Part shown: positions 52,344 through 62,789 of the stretch, in pieces
Position numbering within the stretch: position 1 is the first letter of the stretch
How the letters are laid out: every line of letters starts with the position of its first letter
From: Providencia sp.
GTDB taxonomy: Bacteria > Pseudomonadota > Gammaproteobacteria > Enterobacterales > Enterobacteriaceae
Assembly: GCF_003533305.1 (NCBI RefSeq)
Contig: NZ_DOEH01000001.1
Span: forward strand, 57,842-121,841
Direction: 5' to 3'
Length of the DNA: 64,000 nucleotides
Notes under the pieces: generated by a model
What the model saw: the letters and a program-made list of their open reading frames with translations, nothing else
Databases searched by the model: none
What the model was told of the DNA's origin: nothing
Position numbers and translations under genes: made by a program

Positions 52344-52369
52344 ATCGAGATGCAAAAATGCATCTCGAT
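52344..52369. terminator. Hairpin between lemA and the M48 protease gene
   Basis: Perfect inverted repeat ATCGAGATGCA / TGCATCTCGAT with a four-A loop. On the minus strand, in the lemA-protease direction, no U-run follows, so it may weaken read-through or mark an RNA processing site rather than terminate. Confidence 0.6.
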
Positions 52370-52418
52370 TTTAACCTGTATTGCTAATTATTTTTCGTCA
52401 TTTAGATGAGGCATTTAG

Positions 52419-52979
52419 TTAGTCGAAATTAATACGGCGAGACTCTTCCGTTTTAATCGTTTCTTCATCAAGACGCCAGTATTCTTTAGAGATTTTTAAG
52501 CTAGGAATTATGCCAACAATAATGGCGGCTGGCATAGACGCAATATACGCATTATAAGTTTCTAACGCGCGATTATAACCACGTTTAGCAAATGACAATT
52601 TATTTTCAGAAGAGATAATCTCTTCTTGTAAATTGGCCATAATAGCGTCTGATTTAAGCTCAGGATAAGCTTCTACCGCCACATTAATCGCACCACTTGT
52701 CACCATTTTTGACAACGCATTTTCAGCTTCGCGAGCGGTATCACCCGTTGCGTTTTGTGCCTGTGTTCTCAGCTCTGTAATTTTGCTGAAAACCTCAGTT
52801 TCGTGACTCAAATACTTTTTAACTGTTGCCAACAAGCTATCAAAAACTTTTCCGCGGCGATCTAATTGGACGGAGATCTCTGTCTCGCTCGAAACAACAG
52901 CTTCACGTAATGCAACAATGCGATTATAAAAATAAATAACAATCAGCACTAACACGACAATAAAAATTAAAAATTTCAT
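52419..52979 (-). CDS. lemA: LemA family protein
   Basis: 186 residues from the ATG at 52979, six bases after AAAAGG. One N-terminal membrane helix (about 2-18), then a long helical domain with YNRIVALREAV and a conserved SYPELKSD-like AYPELKSDAIM segment. LemA proteins are membrane-anchored four-helix proteins of unclear role, often beside M48 proteases or TPM-domain proteins. Likely co-transcribed with the protease. Confidence 0.9.
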   Translation of the reverse strand: MKFLIFIVVLVLIVIYFYNRIVALREAVVSSETEISVQLDRRGKVFDSLLATVKKYLSHETEVFSKITELRTQAQNATGDTAREAENALSKMVTSGAINVAVEAYPELKSDAIMANLQEEIISSENKLSFAKRGYNRALETYNAYIASMPAAIIVGIIPSLKISKEYWRLDEETIKTEESRRINFD

Positions 52980-53206
52980 AATCACCTTTTAGGCATTCGC
53001 CATAGGAATAAAATTTGTTATCAATATTTATTGATACAAGCATCTATAAATAAGTTCATAGGCACATTCTACCCATCATCGGGAAATAAAGAAACAATCG
53101 AGAAATAAATCAGAATAGAGGTAAAACAAGAAGAAAAATGACATCAATAATAAAAGAGGCTATCTGAAATAGCCTCTACCAATCTCTATACATTTAAACT
53201 ATTTAT

Positions 53207-54319
53207 TTAAACTGCACGAAAAGAGATCTCAGTCGGGATTTTATCCCCTTCCCAATACATTAATGCAGAAATGCCAGAAGCAATTTCACGGTATATATCC
53301 GCAAACTCACCTTCAGGATCACGCATTACTGTTGGTTGTCCACGGTCAAGATCTTCACGCAAAGAGATATGCAAAGGAACTTGCCCTAACAATTTAGTAT
53401 TGTATTTCTCTGCGAGTTTTTCAGCACCGCCAGTCCCGAAAATAGGCTCAACATGCCCACAGTTACTGCAAATATGTGCGCTCATGTTTTCGACAACGCC
53501 AAGTACTGGCACATTGACTTTTTTAAACATGACAATCCCTTTCATCGCATCCACTAGTGCAATATCTTGCGGAGTGGTCACAACAATAGCGCCCGTTACA
53601 GGAATATTTTGAGAAAGTGTTAACTGAATATCACCAGTACCCGGAGGCATATCGATAACTAAATAGTCTAAATCAGGCCATAAAGTATCTTGCAACATTT
53701 GCATTAATGCTTTGCTCGCCATCGGGCCACGCCATACCATCGCGTTATCGTCAGTGACTAAATAACCAATCGAGTTAGTGGCGATGCCATATGCCATAAT
53801 TGGTGCCATATGTTGGCCATCAGGTGATGATGGACGTTCAAGCGTGGTACCTAACATATTTGGAATTGATGGACCATAAATATCCGCATCCAGAATACCA
53901 ACTTTAGCACCTTCTTGAGCAAGCGCTAATGCCAAGTTAACGGAAGTGCTGGATTTCCCCACACCACCTTTACCAGAACTTACCGCTAAAATATTACGAA
54001 CGCCCTTAATGCCGGCTAAATCGTTCGCACGTTTTAGGGTAGTGATATCATGGCGAAGCTTCCACTCAACGGCGTGAGCACCAGTAAGCTGTTTCAATTC
54101 TGCCGTTTTTTCGCTGATTAGTGCTTTAAATGGCCCTTTCCAAACGAATGGCATAACTAATTCGACATGCAGCACATTGTCCAACATAGCACAGTGGTGT
54201 AACGCTTTGATTGAAATCAGATTACGCTGTAGTGTTGGGTGTGTAAATGAAGCCAAAACAGTGGAGACTTGTTCAGTCAGCAGTTCTGGTTTGTTCTGCT
54301 CGGGAGATTTATCGCTCAT
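53207..54319 (-). CDS. mrp: Mrp (ApbC), Fe-S cluster carrier ATPase
   Basis: 370 residues. An N-terminal MIP18-like domain (about 15-95) is followed by a deviant P-loop GKGGVGKSS (116-124), and a CSNC motif near 283 that holds a bridging [4Fe-4S] cluster. It delivers clusters to apo-proteins. AAAGGAG site. Divergent from metG as in E. coli. Confidence 0.95.
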   Translation of the reverse strand: MSDKSPEQNKPELLTEQVSTVLASFTHPTLQRNLISIKALHHCAMLDNVLHVELVMPFVWKGPFKALISEKTAELKQLTGAHAVEWKLRHDITTLKRANDLAGIKGVRNILAVSSGKGGVGKSSTSVNLALALAQEGAKVGILDADIYGPSIPNMLGTTLERPSSPDGQHMAPIMAYGIATNSIGYLVTDDNAMVWRGPMASKALMQMLQDTLWPDLDYLVIDMPPGTGDIQLTLSQNIPVTGAIVVTTPQDIALVDAMKGIVMFKKVNVPVLGVVENMSAHICSNCGHVEPIFGTGGAEKLAEKYNTKLLGQVPLHISLREDLDRGQPTVMRDPEGEFADIYREIASGISALMYWEGDKIPTEISFRAV

Positions 54320-54568
54320 CCCTGCTCCTTTATTTTATATTTTTAAACTATTTTAAACTACTTTATAACTCTATTACTTTTACTATGATTAATCATAACA
54401 GAGAACATAAAAAATAGTGACCGCCAAGCTAACTAAAAACCACTAAGTGTAAAAAATTTCTTTTCTTTTTCACAATAATTACCGATTAATATTGTATTAC
54501 CCTAGCGACATCAGTTTTGATGAGTTAACATCAAAGACCCTTATAATAATGGAAGTAAGAAAGTTACT

Positions 54569-56596
54569 ATGTCTCAAGTCGCGAATAAACTACTGGTAAC
54601 CTGTGCGTTACCCTATGCTAACGGTTCAATCCATCTCGGTCATATTCTGGAGCACATTCAGGCTGATATTTGGGTCCGTTATCAGCGAATGCGCGGCAAA
54701 GAGGTTCATTTCATCTGTGCTGATGATGCGCACGGAACACCAATCATGCTTAAAGCTCAACAACTGGGTGTTTCCCCAGAAGATATGATTGCCGAAATGA
54801 GCCAAGAGCATCAGAACGATTTTGCTGATTTCGCCATTAGTTACGATAACTATCACTCGACTCACAGTGAAGAAAATAAAACGTTAGCGGAACATATTTA
54901 TACACAGTTGAAAAATAATGGTTTTATTAAAAACCGTACAATTTCTCAACTGTATGACCCAGAAAAAGGCATGTTCCTGCCAGATCGTTTCGTCAAAGGT
55001 ACTTGCCCAAAATGTAAGTCAGAAGATCAATACGGCGATAACTGTGAAGTCTGCGGCGCAACCTACAGCCCAACAGAGCTTATCAACCCGCGCTCGGTGG
55101 TTTCGGGGGCGACACCTGTTATGCGTGATACTGAACACTTTTTCTTTGATTTGCCTGCATTTAGCGACATGCTACAAGCATGGACTCGCTCTGGTGCCCT
55201 ACAAGAGCAAGTCGCTAATAAAATGCAAGAATGGTTTGAGTCTGGCTTACAGCAATGGGATATCACCCGTGATGCGCCTTATTTTGGTTTTGAAATTCCA
55301 GATGCGCCGGGTAAATACTTCTATGTATGGCTAGATGCGCCAATCGGTTACATGGGTTCATTTAAAAACTTATGTGATAAACGTGGCGACTTAAGCTTTG
55401 ATGAGTTTTGGCAGAAAGATTCAAAAACAGATCTTTATCATTTTATCGGTAAAGATATTGTTTATTTCCACAGTTTATTCTGGCCTGCCATGCTTGAAGG
55501 CAGTAATTACCGTAAACCAACCAATATCTTTGTTCACGGATATGTCACGGTTAATGGCGCTAAAATGTCTAAATCGCGCGGTACATTTATTACTGCTCGC
55601 TCCTATTTGGATCATCTCGATGCTGATTGCCTGCGTTATTATTATGCCGCTAAGCTTTCTTCACGCATTGATGATATCGATTTAAATTTAGAAGATTTTA
55701 TTCAGCGCGTAAACAGCGATATCGTCAACAAAGTCGTCAATCTAGCCTCACGTAATGCTGGCTTTATTACAAAACGTTTTGATGGCAAGTTATCCGCCAA
55801 ATTATCTGAACCTGAGCTGTATCAACAATTTATTGATGCCGCACAAACCATTGGTGATGATTATACTAACCGTGATTACGGTAAAGCTATTCGTGAAATC
55901 ATGGCATTAGCTGATATTGCTAACCGCTATATTGATGAGAAAGCACCTTGGGTGGTCGCAAAACAAGAAGGTAAAGACCAAGAGCTACAAGATATTTGCT
56001 CTATGGGCATTAACCTGTTCCGTGTATTAATGACCTATTTAAAACCCGTTCTGCCAGGTCTAACTAAACGCGTTGAAGCTTTCTTGAATGTTGAATTGAC
56101 TTGGGATTCTATCAACTCACCGTTATTAGACAGCCATGTAGCGCCGTTCAAAGCGTTATTTAATCGCATTGAAATGTCTAAAGTGGAAGCGATGGTTGAA
56201 GCCTCAAAAGAGAGCATTAAGCCCATCTCAACACTGACGGGCCCACTTGCTGACGACCCGATTCAAGAGACAATCACCTTTGATGATTTTGCAAAAATTG
56301 ACTTACGTATTGCATTAATTAAGCAAGCTGATTTTGTTGAAGGCTCTGATAAGCTGCTAAAATTATTGCTTGATATTGGTGGAGAAACGCGCCAAGTGTT
56401 CTCAGGCATTCGTTCTGCTTACCCTGATCCTAAGCTGTTAGAAGGTCGCTTAACCGTCATGGTTGCAAACCTTGCTCCACGTAAAATGCGCTTCGGTATT
56501 TCTGAAGGCATGGTGATGGCAGCAGGTCCTGGCGGTAACGATATCTACCTACTTAGCCCTGATAACGGTGCTCAGCCGGGTATGCAAGTAAAATAA
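54569..56596 (+). CDS. metG: MetG, methionyl-tRNA synthetase
   Basis: 675 residues, class I synthetase with HLGH (22-25) and KMSKS (near 335). A zinc knuckle has two CxxC pairs (CPKC and CEVC, about 146-162). A C-terminal tRNA-binding OB-fold domain (about 575-675) serves dimerisation. It charges both initiator and elongator tRNA-Met. Confidence 0.97.
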   Translation: MSQVANKLLVTCALPYANGSIHLGHILEHIQADIWVRYQRMRGKEVHFICADDAHGTPIMLKAQQLGVSPEDMIAEMSQEHQNDFADFAISYDNYHSTHSEENKTLAEHIYTQLKNNGFIKNRTISQLYDPEKGMFLPDRFVKGTCPKCKSEDQYGDNCEVCGATYSPTELINPRSVVSGATPVMRDTEHFFFDLPAFSDMLQAWTRSGALQEQVANKMQEWFESGLQQWDITRDAPYFGFEIPDAPGKYFYVWLDAPIGYMGSFKNLCDKRGDLSFDEFWQKDSKTDLYHFIGKDIVYFHSLFWPAMLEGSNYRKPTNIFVHGYVTVNGAKMSKSRGTFITARSYLDHLDADCLRYYYAAKLSSRIDDIDLNLEDFIQRVNSDIVNKVVNLASRNAGFITKRFDGKLSAKLSEPELYQQFIDAAQTIGDDYTNRDYGKAIREIMALADIANRYIDEKAPWVVAKQEGKDQELQDICSMGINLFRVLMTYLKPVLPGLTKRVEAFLNVELTWDSINSPLLDSHVAPFKALFNRIEMSKVEAMVEASKESIKPISTLTGPLADDPIQETITFDDFAKIDLRIALIKQADFVEGSDKLLKLLLDIGGETRQVFSGIRSAYPDPKLLEGRLTVMVANLAPRKMRFGISEGMVMAAGPGGNDIYLLSPDNGAQPGMQVK

Positions 56597-56650
56597 ATAA
56601 CGAAACCCAATTGGGCATGCGTTAATAACTAAGTGAAAAGCGGAGAAACG

Positions 56651-56777
56651 ATACTCTAAATAGTTTAAGTTGTATGTGAATAGTAAGCGAAGATATTCCA
56701 AGGTGCATAGAAATGCTATGTGACTCAGAAATCTGAAAATTAACTATAACCAAAGCAACTTGAAGTATGATGAGTAT
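56651..56777. repeat. ERIC-type intergenic repeat, copy 2
   Basis: 127-bp element with the same ATACTC...GAGTAT ends and the shared arms (TTTAAGTTG... and CAACTTGAAGTATG) as copy 1, but a more diverged core. It lies in the metG-yohJ spacer. The 100 bases after it contain two long T runs (about 56787-56812), which may contribute to metG termination. Confidence 0.75.
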
Positions 56778-56877
56778 TCAGTTTTCCGTTTTTTTTTACA
56801 GCTTTTTTTTGTGATCCCTAGCACAATTACAAAGTTAATTGTATGATGAATGAATATAGAGTAACAGGACAAGTCTC

Positions 56878-57345
56878 ATGTCATTTAAACAGGTGATGAT
56901 AACTGGATGGCAATACTTGCGAGCTTTCGCAATTCTTTACCTCTGTCTTATTGTCGGAAACCTAATTTCTACACTTCTTCCATTCGCTATTCCCGGCAGT
57001 ATTGTTGGTATGTTAATTCTGTTTATATTACTGGCATTCCAGATTGTTCCCGCACATTGGGCACAACCAGGCTGTAGTATCCTATTAAAAAATATGACAA
57101 TACTTTTCGTTCCTATTGGGGTTGGGATCATGAATTACTATGATCTTTTAAGCCAACAAATGATCCCCATTTTAATTTCATGCTTAGCAAGCACACTCAT
57201 TGTGATGATTGTCGTTGCCATCAGTTCTAACTATGTTCATAAAGAACGCCCAGTTGTTGGCGTAAAACCTGACGAAGTTTCACTCCCCCCTGAAGAGACC
57301 CTGTCTTCTGTTATCGATAATGATAAAACTAAGGGGAATGAATAA
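56878..57345 (+). CDS. yohJ: YohJ, LrgA/CidA-like membrane protein
   Basis: 155 residues, four helices (holin-like LrgA/CidA family), with a longer polar C-terminal tail (about 120-155) than E. coli YohJ. Conserved IPGSIVGMLILF and LFVPIGVGIMNYYD. With YohK it is proposed to transport small metabolites or modulate murein hydrolases; in E. coli YohJK has been linked to 3-hydroxypropionate and nucleoside handling. AGGA site; stop overlaps the yohK start. Confidence 0.88.
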   Translation: MSFKQVMITGWQYLRAFAILYLCLIVGNLISTLLPFAIPGSIVGMLILFILLAFQIVPAHWAQPGCSILLKNMTILFVPIGVGIMNYYDLLSQQMIPILISCLASTLIVMIVVAISSNYVHKERPVVGVKPDEVSLPPEETLSSVIDNDKTKGNE

Positions 57346-58040
57346 TGTTAGAGCATATTTGGTGGTCACTACCGCTCACTATTGTGGTGTTTTATCTTGC
57401 TCGTCTGCTTTCGATTAAATGCAAATTACCTGTGCTTAATCCTTTGCTCATTACTATTGCGGTTATTATTCCATTGCTTATTGTTACCAATACTTCTTAT
57501 GAGCATTATTTTGCAGGTAGTAAGCTTTTGAATGATTTATTGCAGCCTGCGGTAGTAGCATTAGCGTTCCCGCTCTATGAGCAAATGCATCAAATTCGCG
57601 CCCAATGGAAATCACTATTTAGTATTTGTTTTGCAGGTAGCCTTGTCGCTATGTTTACAGGTGCCGCGATTGCATTATGGCTTGGAGCGACACCTGATAT
57701 TGCGGCATCTATCCTACCCAAATCGGTTACTACTCCAATCGCCATGGCTGTCGCAGATTCTATTGGTGGAATACCTGCTATTAGTGCCGCCTGCGTACTT
57801 TTTGTTGGGATACTCGGTGCAATGTTTGGTCATAGTTTATTCGATGTCTTGCGGGTTCGTACACATGCATCAAGGGGATTAGCAATGGGAACCGCTTCTC
57901 ATGCACTCGGTACTGCACGTTGTGCTGAGGTCAATTATATTGAAGGGGCGTATAGCTCACTGGCACTAATGACTTGTGGTGTCATCACATCATTAATTGC
58001 CCCATTTATATTTCCTGTCATTATTCATCTTTTTAGCTAA
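57345..58040 (+). CDS. yohK: YohK, LrgB-like membrane protein
   Basis: 231 residues, same as E. coli YohK, with about six or seven helices and the LrgB family block KSVTTPIAMAVADSIGGIPA. Partner of YohJ, translationally coupled through TAATG. cdd follows after 189 bases, as in E. coli. Confidence 0.9.
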   Translation: MLEHIWWSLPLTIVVFYLARLLSIKCKLPVLNPLLITIAVIIPLLIVTNTSYEHYFAGSKLLNDLLQPAVVALAFPLYEQMHQIRAQWKSLFSICFAGSLVAMFTGAAIALWLGATPDIAASILPKSVTTPIAMAVADSIGGIPAISAACVLFVGILGAMFGHSLFDVLRVRTHASRGLAMGTASHALGTARCAEVNYIEGAYSSLALMTCGVITSLIAPFIFPVIIHLFS

Positions 58041-58156
58041 ACTCATTAATAAGATAAATAAGAGCGATTACATATCCTCTTATTTATTCTTTAAACGATA
58101 AAAACATGAGATACATCTCTCATTTGTAATATTTGTTTCATTCATTTCATTGTAAA

Positions 58157-58172
58157 ATAGACTTAGATCACA
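58157..58172 (+). promoter_or_regulatory. Candidate CRP site before cdd
   Basis: ATAGA-CTTAGA-TCACA fits the CRP pattern TGTGA-N6-TCACA with a perfect right half and a 3/5 left half. It lies 58 bases before the cdd start. In E. coli cdd is activated by CRP and repressed by CytR. Confidence 0.45.
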
Positions 58173-58229
58173 TTTTGTTAGGTGACTAATTGAATAGAAT
58201 GAGAGTAATTAAAATAGGGAGGGTAATTC

Positions 58230-59117
58230 ATGCATTCAAGATTTAAAGCCGCTTGGTCCCAGCTTCCAGAAAAACTACAGTCTGTACTTAGGCCTATTAT
58301 TGATCAACCTAATTTCCCAGCAATGCTAACCGCTGAACAAGTCAAACACATTAAAAATGAATGTGATTGTAGTGATTCTGAACTTGCATTTTCACTCCTA
58401 CCATTTGCCGCATCCTATGCGATTACCCCCATTTCTCACTTTTATGTAGGCGCAATCGCTTGCGGTGAAAGTGGTAATATCTACTTTGGTGCCAACATGG
58501 AATTTAGCCAAGTATCGATGGGACAAGTTATTCACGCAGAACAATGTGCAGTCACTCATGCATGGTTAAAAGGTGAGAAAAAACTGACTTCAATTACAGT
58601 GAACTATACCCCTTGTGGCCACTGCAGACAGTTTATGAATGAATTGCGTGAAGGTGGCAACATCATGGTTCATTTGCCAGAGCGTAAACCCGCAACCTTA
58701 CATGAATATTTACCTGATTCATTTGGTCCAGCGGATTTAAATATCACCACACTGTTAATGGATACCACTGACCACGGCTATAAAACACCAAGCCGTGACA
58801 GATTATTATGTGCTGCTATTGAAGCCGCAAATCAATCTCATGCACCTTATAGTGAATCCCATTCTGGCATTGCATTGCAGTTGAAAGATGGTTCTTTATT
58901 TACAGGGCGTTACGCTGAAAATGCCGCGTTTAACCCAAGCTTACCACCGTTACAAGCTGCATTGATCATGATTAATCTTGCAGGTAAAGATATCCATTCG
59001 ATTGACCAAGCCACTTTTGTTGAAAAACAAGATGCCATTGTTAAACATTGGTGTGTAACTGAAAATACATTGAAAACATTAGGCTGCCAGCAAGTTGAGT
59101 TGGCTTATATCAATTAA
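58230..59117 (+). CDS. cdd: Cdd, cytidine deaminase
   Basis: 295 residues, the long dimeric enterobacterial form (E. coli ~294). Zinc site: His102 and Glu104 in IHAEQCAV, and Cys129/Cys132 in PCGHC. The C-terminal half is a catalytically inactive duplicate. It deaminates cytidine and deoxycytidine. GGAGGG ribosome-binding site. Confidence 0.96.
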   Translation: MHSRFKAAWSQLPEKLQSVLRPIIDQPNFPAMLTAEQVKHIKNECDCSDSELAFSLLPFAASYAITPISHFYVGAIACGESGNIYFGANMEFSQVSMGQVIHAEQCAVTHAWLKGEKKLTSITVNYTPCGHCRQFMNELREGGNIMVHLPERKPATLHEYLPDSFGPADLNITTLLMDTTDHGYKTPSRDRLLCAAIEAANQSHAPYSESHSGIALQLKDGSLFTGRYAENAAFNPSLPPLQAALIMINLAGKDIHSIDQATFVEKQDAIVKHWCVTENTLKTLGCQQVELAYIN

Positions 59118-59137
59118 TTTAATGATTATTTAAAGTA

Positions 59138-59177
59138 ACGGTTATTGCTGGAAGTTTGAATAAACAGCAATAACCGT
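59138..59177 (+). terminator. Hairpin after cdd
   Basis: 13-bp perfect arms ACGGTTATTGCTG / CAGCAATAACCGT around a 14-base loop, 20 bases past the cdd stop. It lacks a U-run, so it may be Rho-assisted or a stability element between convergent genes. Confidence 0.6.
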
Positions 59178-59273
59178 ATAGTTGCTATTAGACTTTAATT
59201 TTGTTCATAAAACCATTTACAAATAAAATGAACATCATAATAGCCCCCATAATTTTAATTAATAATTAACCTC

Positions 59274-59930
59274 TTAGTATATAAATTCATTAACCAGTTT
59301 TTCTGTTTCATTTATCGTGTCTTCTAATGTAATAACTAAAGGGATTTTTCGCATTTTCTCTAACCAAGCTTGGCTTTGTTTTCGTTTCATCGAGGCTGGC
59401 TGCGCAGCTTCTTCTTTCATATCTAGCCAAATACTAACAAATAGCTTTGATTCACCACTAAGTGATTTATTAGAAAAGCTATTTAATAGCTCGCCTATAA
59501 TTTTCATTTGTTTATCTGTAGATAACACTTCAAATACATCTTTAAACAACCAACCTTCATATGGAATTCCTGAATTTAACCTCGCTTCTTTATTGATATT
59601 AATATATTCTTGATAGGTAATATCACCAATTGGAATATTATCACTTTCTTTACGATTTTTCATAACTCGGTCATATGCTAATTTCAGCTCATGTTGATAC
59701 TTACTTCGTTTTTCACTAGTTAATGAATCACCTCGCTCCTTCATGTGATTATTTAGAAATTCTTGTTCTAGATAAATGAAAATACTAAAATATTTATCAT
59801 CTGAATTATTGACCTTGTGAAGGCTATATCTATCATTAAAAGCATAACTTTTATTTGTGATAATTAAAAATAATATATTTAGCAAAATAAAGATTAATAT
59901 AGAAATAGATTTAAATTTTAAAATCATCAT
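59274..59930 (-). CDS. Exported small protein, family X (paralog 1)
   Basis: 218 residues from ATG 59930, seven bases after AAAGG and ten past the preceding stop; an ATG 13 codons upstream, overlapping that gene, is less likely. N-terminal signal sequence (about 4-30, ending near SYA), so periplasmic. The core GDITYQEYININKEA, then IPYEGWLFKDVFEVL, then KLFVSIWLDMKEEAAQP, recurs in the genes at 59941 and 63604. No known domain recognised. Very AT-rich. Position downstream of an effector-like gene and duplication suggest an immunity-type protein; not proven. Confidence 0.7.
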   Translation of the reverse strand: MMILKFKSISILIFILLNILFLIITNKSYAFNDRYSLHKVNNSDDKYFSIFIYLEQEFLNNHMKERGDSLTSEKRSKYQHELKLAYDRVMKNRKESDNIPIGDITYQEYININKEARLNSGIPYEGWLFKDVFEVLSTDKQMKIIGELLNSFSNKSLSGESKLFVSIWLDMKEEAAQPASMKRKQSQAWLEKMRKIPLVITLEDTINETEKLVNEFIY

Positions 59931-59940
59931 TAGAACGCCT

Positions 59941-60582
59941 TTAGTTTTCATTAGAAAGTTTTGAATCATTAATCATTTCTTCGAATACAAAATCTAATTT
60001 TCTCTCTATATTATTAACTAAAGTAATCTGCCTCATTTTCATCAACCATCTTTTACTTTTAATTTGCTTATCTGATAATGGCTTAGCTGCTTCCCTTACC
60101 ATTGTGTACCAAAGTATCATGAATAGTTTAATTTCCTCTGCTGGATCATCCTTATTCATAACATAAACAAACTGTTGCCATAGCGTCTCTCTGTTTCTCT
60201 CATTAACAACATCTAAAACATCTGCTAAAATCCAAGCATTATATGGCATTCCCATTTCATTTAAATTCTTACGATAAAAATATATTGCCTTTTCATGGTT
60301 TAAATTTTTAACAAATGCTTCCTTTGGGTACTTTATAAAATTGAAAAATGGATTGTCTTCTTTTTTACTCTTGAGTCTGGCACATTTTTCTCTATCTAAT
60401 ACATCCTTAAATTCATAAAAGCATAACATCTGTAGCTTAAAAAATAGACTAGGTGTTTTAATATCTTTTCTTTCAGAAGAGCTAATTATATTTCCATCAT
60501 TTTCTTTACCTTTATTTCCTTGAAAAGTTTGACAAGCACCTAGAAGAAAAACTGAAAAAACAACCATTAACTTATAATTCAT
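59941..60582 (-). CDS. Lipoprotein, family X (paralog 2)
   Basis: 213 residues from ATG 60582, six bases after AAGGA. Lipoprotein signal peptide with lipobox LGAC (Cys about residue 16). Core motifs match family X: MPYNAWILADVLDVV, LFMILWYTMVREAAKP and SKRWLMKMRQ. It should be anchored to a membrane facing the periplasm. Ten bases separate its stop from paralog 1, so they are co-transcribed. Confidence 0.7.
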   Translation of the reverse strand: MNYKLMVVFSVFLLGACQTFQGNKGKENDGNIISSSERKDIKTPSLFFKLQMLCFYEFKDVLDREKCARLKSKKEDNPFFNFIKYPKEAFVKNLNHEKAIYFYRKNLNEMGMPYNAWILADVLDVVNERNRETLWQQFVYVMNKDDPAEEIKLFMILWYTMVREAAKPLSDKQIKSKRWLMKMRQITLVNNIERKLDFVFEEMINDSKLSNEN

Positions 60583-60597
60583 ATACATCCTTGTCAC

Positions 60598-60738
60598 TAA
60601 TAAATTTAATAATCCACAATCTTAAAAATTATTTATATAAAGAATACATCACTTACATAATAAATAAACATCAGCAATCACTATGCTATTATTAGTAATA
60701 AAAATAGTTTATTTTAGTATAAATAGATTTTTAAAATA
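60598..60738. other. AT-rich spacer inside the island
   Basis: 141 bases between the lipoprotein gene and the end of the effector-like region on the minus strand. No gene, and no clear hairpin with a U-run. A promoter for the two family X genes could lie here. Confidence 0.4.
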
Positions 60739-61347
60739 TTAATTAAAGCTAAATGATCCACCCGAAGAATAACCTCTATAACTAAACTCAGGTATACTTG
60801 GCATTTGAGGCATTGAATATCTATCTTCAAATGAACCCATTGAGTTATTCATTGATGACATATTATCACTTAACTGACCAACCATATTCTCGAAGTGATG
60901 AGTATTTTTCATTGTTTCTTTAGGGAAATCTTTAAAGCCTGGAGTGCCAGGAAGAACAACACTCGGGCGTTCTAGATAATGATTTGTTGTTACTGGTTTT
61001 TCATTTACTTTTAATCTATCAAGTAAGCCTGTGGTTAGTGGTGCTAATTGTCTATTCGGTTCAGCTTTTGGATACGTATTTTCCAATATCGATTTCTCTA
61101 CCATATTATGTGGATACTTAATTGGAGGAGGTGATGATACTCCTCGATTTATAGGCTGAGTTTCAGTCGGTAATATTTTTCTCTCGACCCCATAAATATC
61201 TAAATCGCTTTTAGGTATAACCTTTTTTAATTCGTTCACGTTAGCTGCTATAAATTCTTTGAATGTCATTCCTCTTTCTACAAGGTATTCACCGAAGACA
61301 GATCCCGTTTCTTTCATATTATCAATGGTTAATAATGTTCCCCCCAA
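60739..61347 (-). CDS. C-terminal part of effector-like protein, or separate 202-residue ORF
   Basis: 202 residues, starting inside the end of the previous frame (19-base overlap) without a good ribosome-binding site. The overlap contains six G's (61340-61345). One extra G, or a -1 slip, would join the upstream frame to this one as ...YVNWGGTLLTIDNM.... Sequence: a helical N-terminus (TFKEFIAANVNELKKVIP), a Pro-rich middle and a Ser/Gly/Phe-rich end (GYSSGGSFSFN). No known domain. More likely the tail of the effector-like gene than an independent gene. Confidence 0.45.
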   Translation of the reverse strand: MGGTLLTIDNMKETGSVFGEYLVERGMTFKEFIAANVNELKKVIPKSDLDIYGVERKILPTETQPINRGVSSPPPIKYPHNMVEKSILENTYPKAEPNRQLAPLTTGLLDRLKVNEKPVTTNHYLERPSVVLPGTPGFKDFPKETMKNTHHFENMVGQLSDNMSSMNNSMGSFEDRYSMPQMPSIPEFSYRGYSSGGSFSFN

Positions 61348-62789
61348 TTAACATAAGATTTTATCGATTCTATCTTTGGATTTTTAATTATTTCAAGAAA
61401 CATTTCATCACTTAAGTAAATAGAAAATTGAAATTCAGCCAGATCATTGCCTGCAGATTTTAACATTTGAAGATGAACTTCTTCATGTTTACTTTCTGGC
61501 AATATCTGGTAAGGAATTGTTAATGTCCATCCATACCTTGATATGCCATTACGCTTAAAAGCATTATAATGAATATGTTGTGCTTCTTGTGATGTTAAAT
61601 CTCCCCGTATAACTCCATCACTATCACTTCGTGATATGAATGTTAAAAGAGTCTCTTCTGCCAAATCAATTTTTAATTTATCCAAAATAACTTTATTTCC
61701 ATTTACTTCATTTTTTTCTAACTCTTTAACTATATAATTACTTGCAACCTTTCCAGATAAAGATTTTTTTTTAATCAATCCGTTTGCAATAACAGCATAA
61801 TTAGAACCTTCTCTTTCTAAGTAATCATAAATAAATTCAGGTTTTTGTATTTTCTTAAACTCTTCATGTACCCTAATAGCTTCATCTGTTTTCGCAACAA
61901 ACTCATCAGTATAATTGCCAACTGACCTTTTTTTCCTTCTACTTTTAATATCTTTTTCCAACACCTCTAATTTAATTTTATTTTTCAAATCAACCTCATC
62001 AGAACGAAATAATTCATTTTCTTGATAGTTTATCAAATCATACACATTCCCTATTTTAATATCAATTTCATCTTTATATTTAACATACCTCATATGAACA
62101 GAATATATTAAGTCACAAACATATTTATCTTTTAAGATTATATATTTCTGCTCTTCAATTAGCTCCCCCCCCTTTTCATACATAAATAAATCATAGTTAT
62201 TTTTCAAGTACCGCGCTATATGAGAACTTTTTTTATCAGTGTATTTATCATAAATATCCAATAGGGAATTTATAGTTTTAAAATAATGAATCACTTGGCC
62301 TTTGAATGAATCACTATTATTTAATTTACTATTCCAATACTCCCTTCGTTCTTCAGTAGTAAAAAACAACATTGCTATATTAGTATCCCAATATCTCATA
62401 AACATATTATTTTTTTCTAAAACATTCAGATAGTGTTTATAAATATCCTCACTAGATATATTTATAAACCCTCCTTTACTCATATTATTTTTAAGCTTAC
62501 TTTCTATTAACACCATGTACTCTTTAGCTAGGTCCTGTTGAACCCTATATAATTGTTCTCTTAAATACATGTATTTCAGATCATCACTATAAACATCTAA
62601 ACCATAATGAAAGTGCAATCGACTTAAGAAACCATGCTCATTATAACTCCCAGGTGCTGTTAATTAATACATATCACCCTTATCAGCAAGATATCTGTAA
62701 AACTCTTCCAAATCTCCTTCATTTAAAATAGCCTTCAAATTTACAATATCATTATAATTAATTGAAAAGCTAGCCATATCTTTACTCAT
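61329..62789 (-). pseudogene. Effector-like gene interrupted by an in-frame TAA
   Basis: From the ATG at 62789 (AAGGA nine bases upstream, overlapping the previous gene by eight bases), 41 codons are read to a TAA at 62664-62666. The same frame then stays open for 445 more codons. No in-frame ATG or plausible start lies close after the TAA: the nearest are a TTG at 62618 and an ATG about 16 codons later. So one nonsense mutation in a ~486-codon gene is the simplest reading. The second part is helical, then has EGSNYAVIANGLIKK and a segment RGDLTSQEAQHIHYNAF...ISRYGWTLTIPYQIL that resembles the family X core. No signal peptide is seen. Confidence 0.6.
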
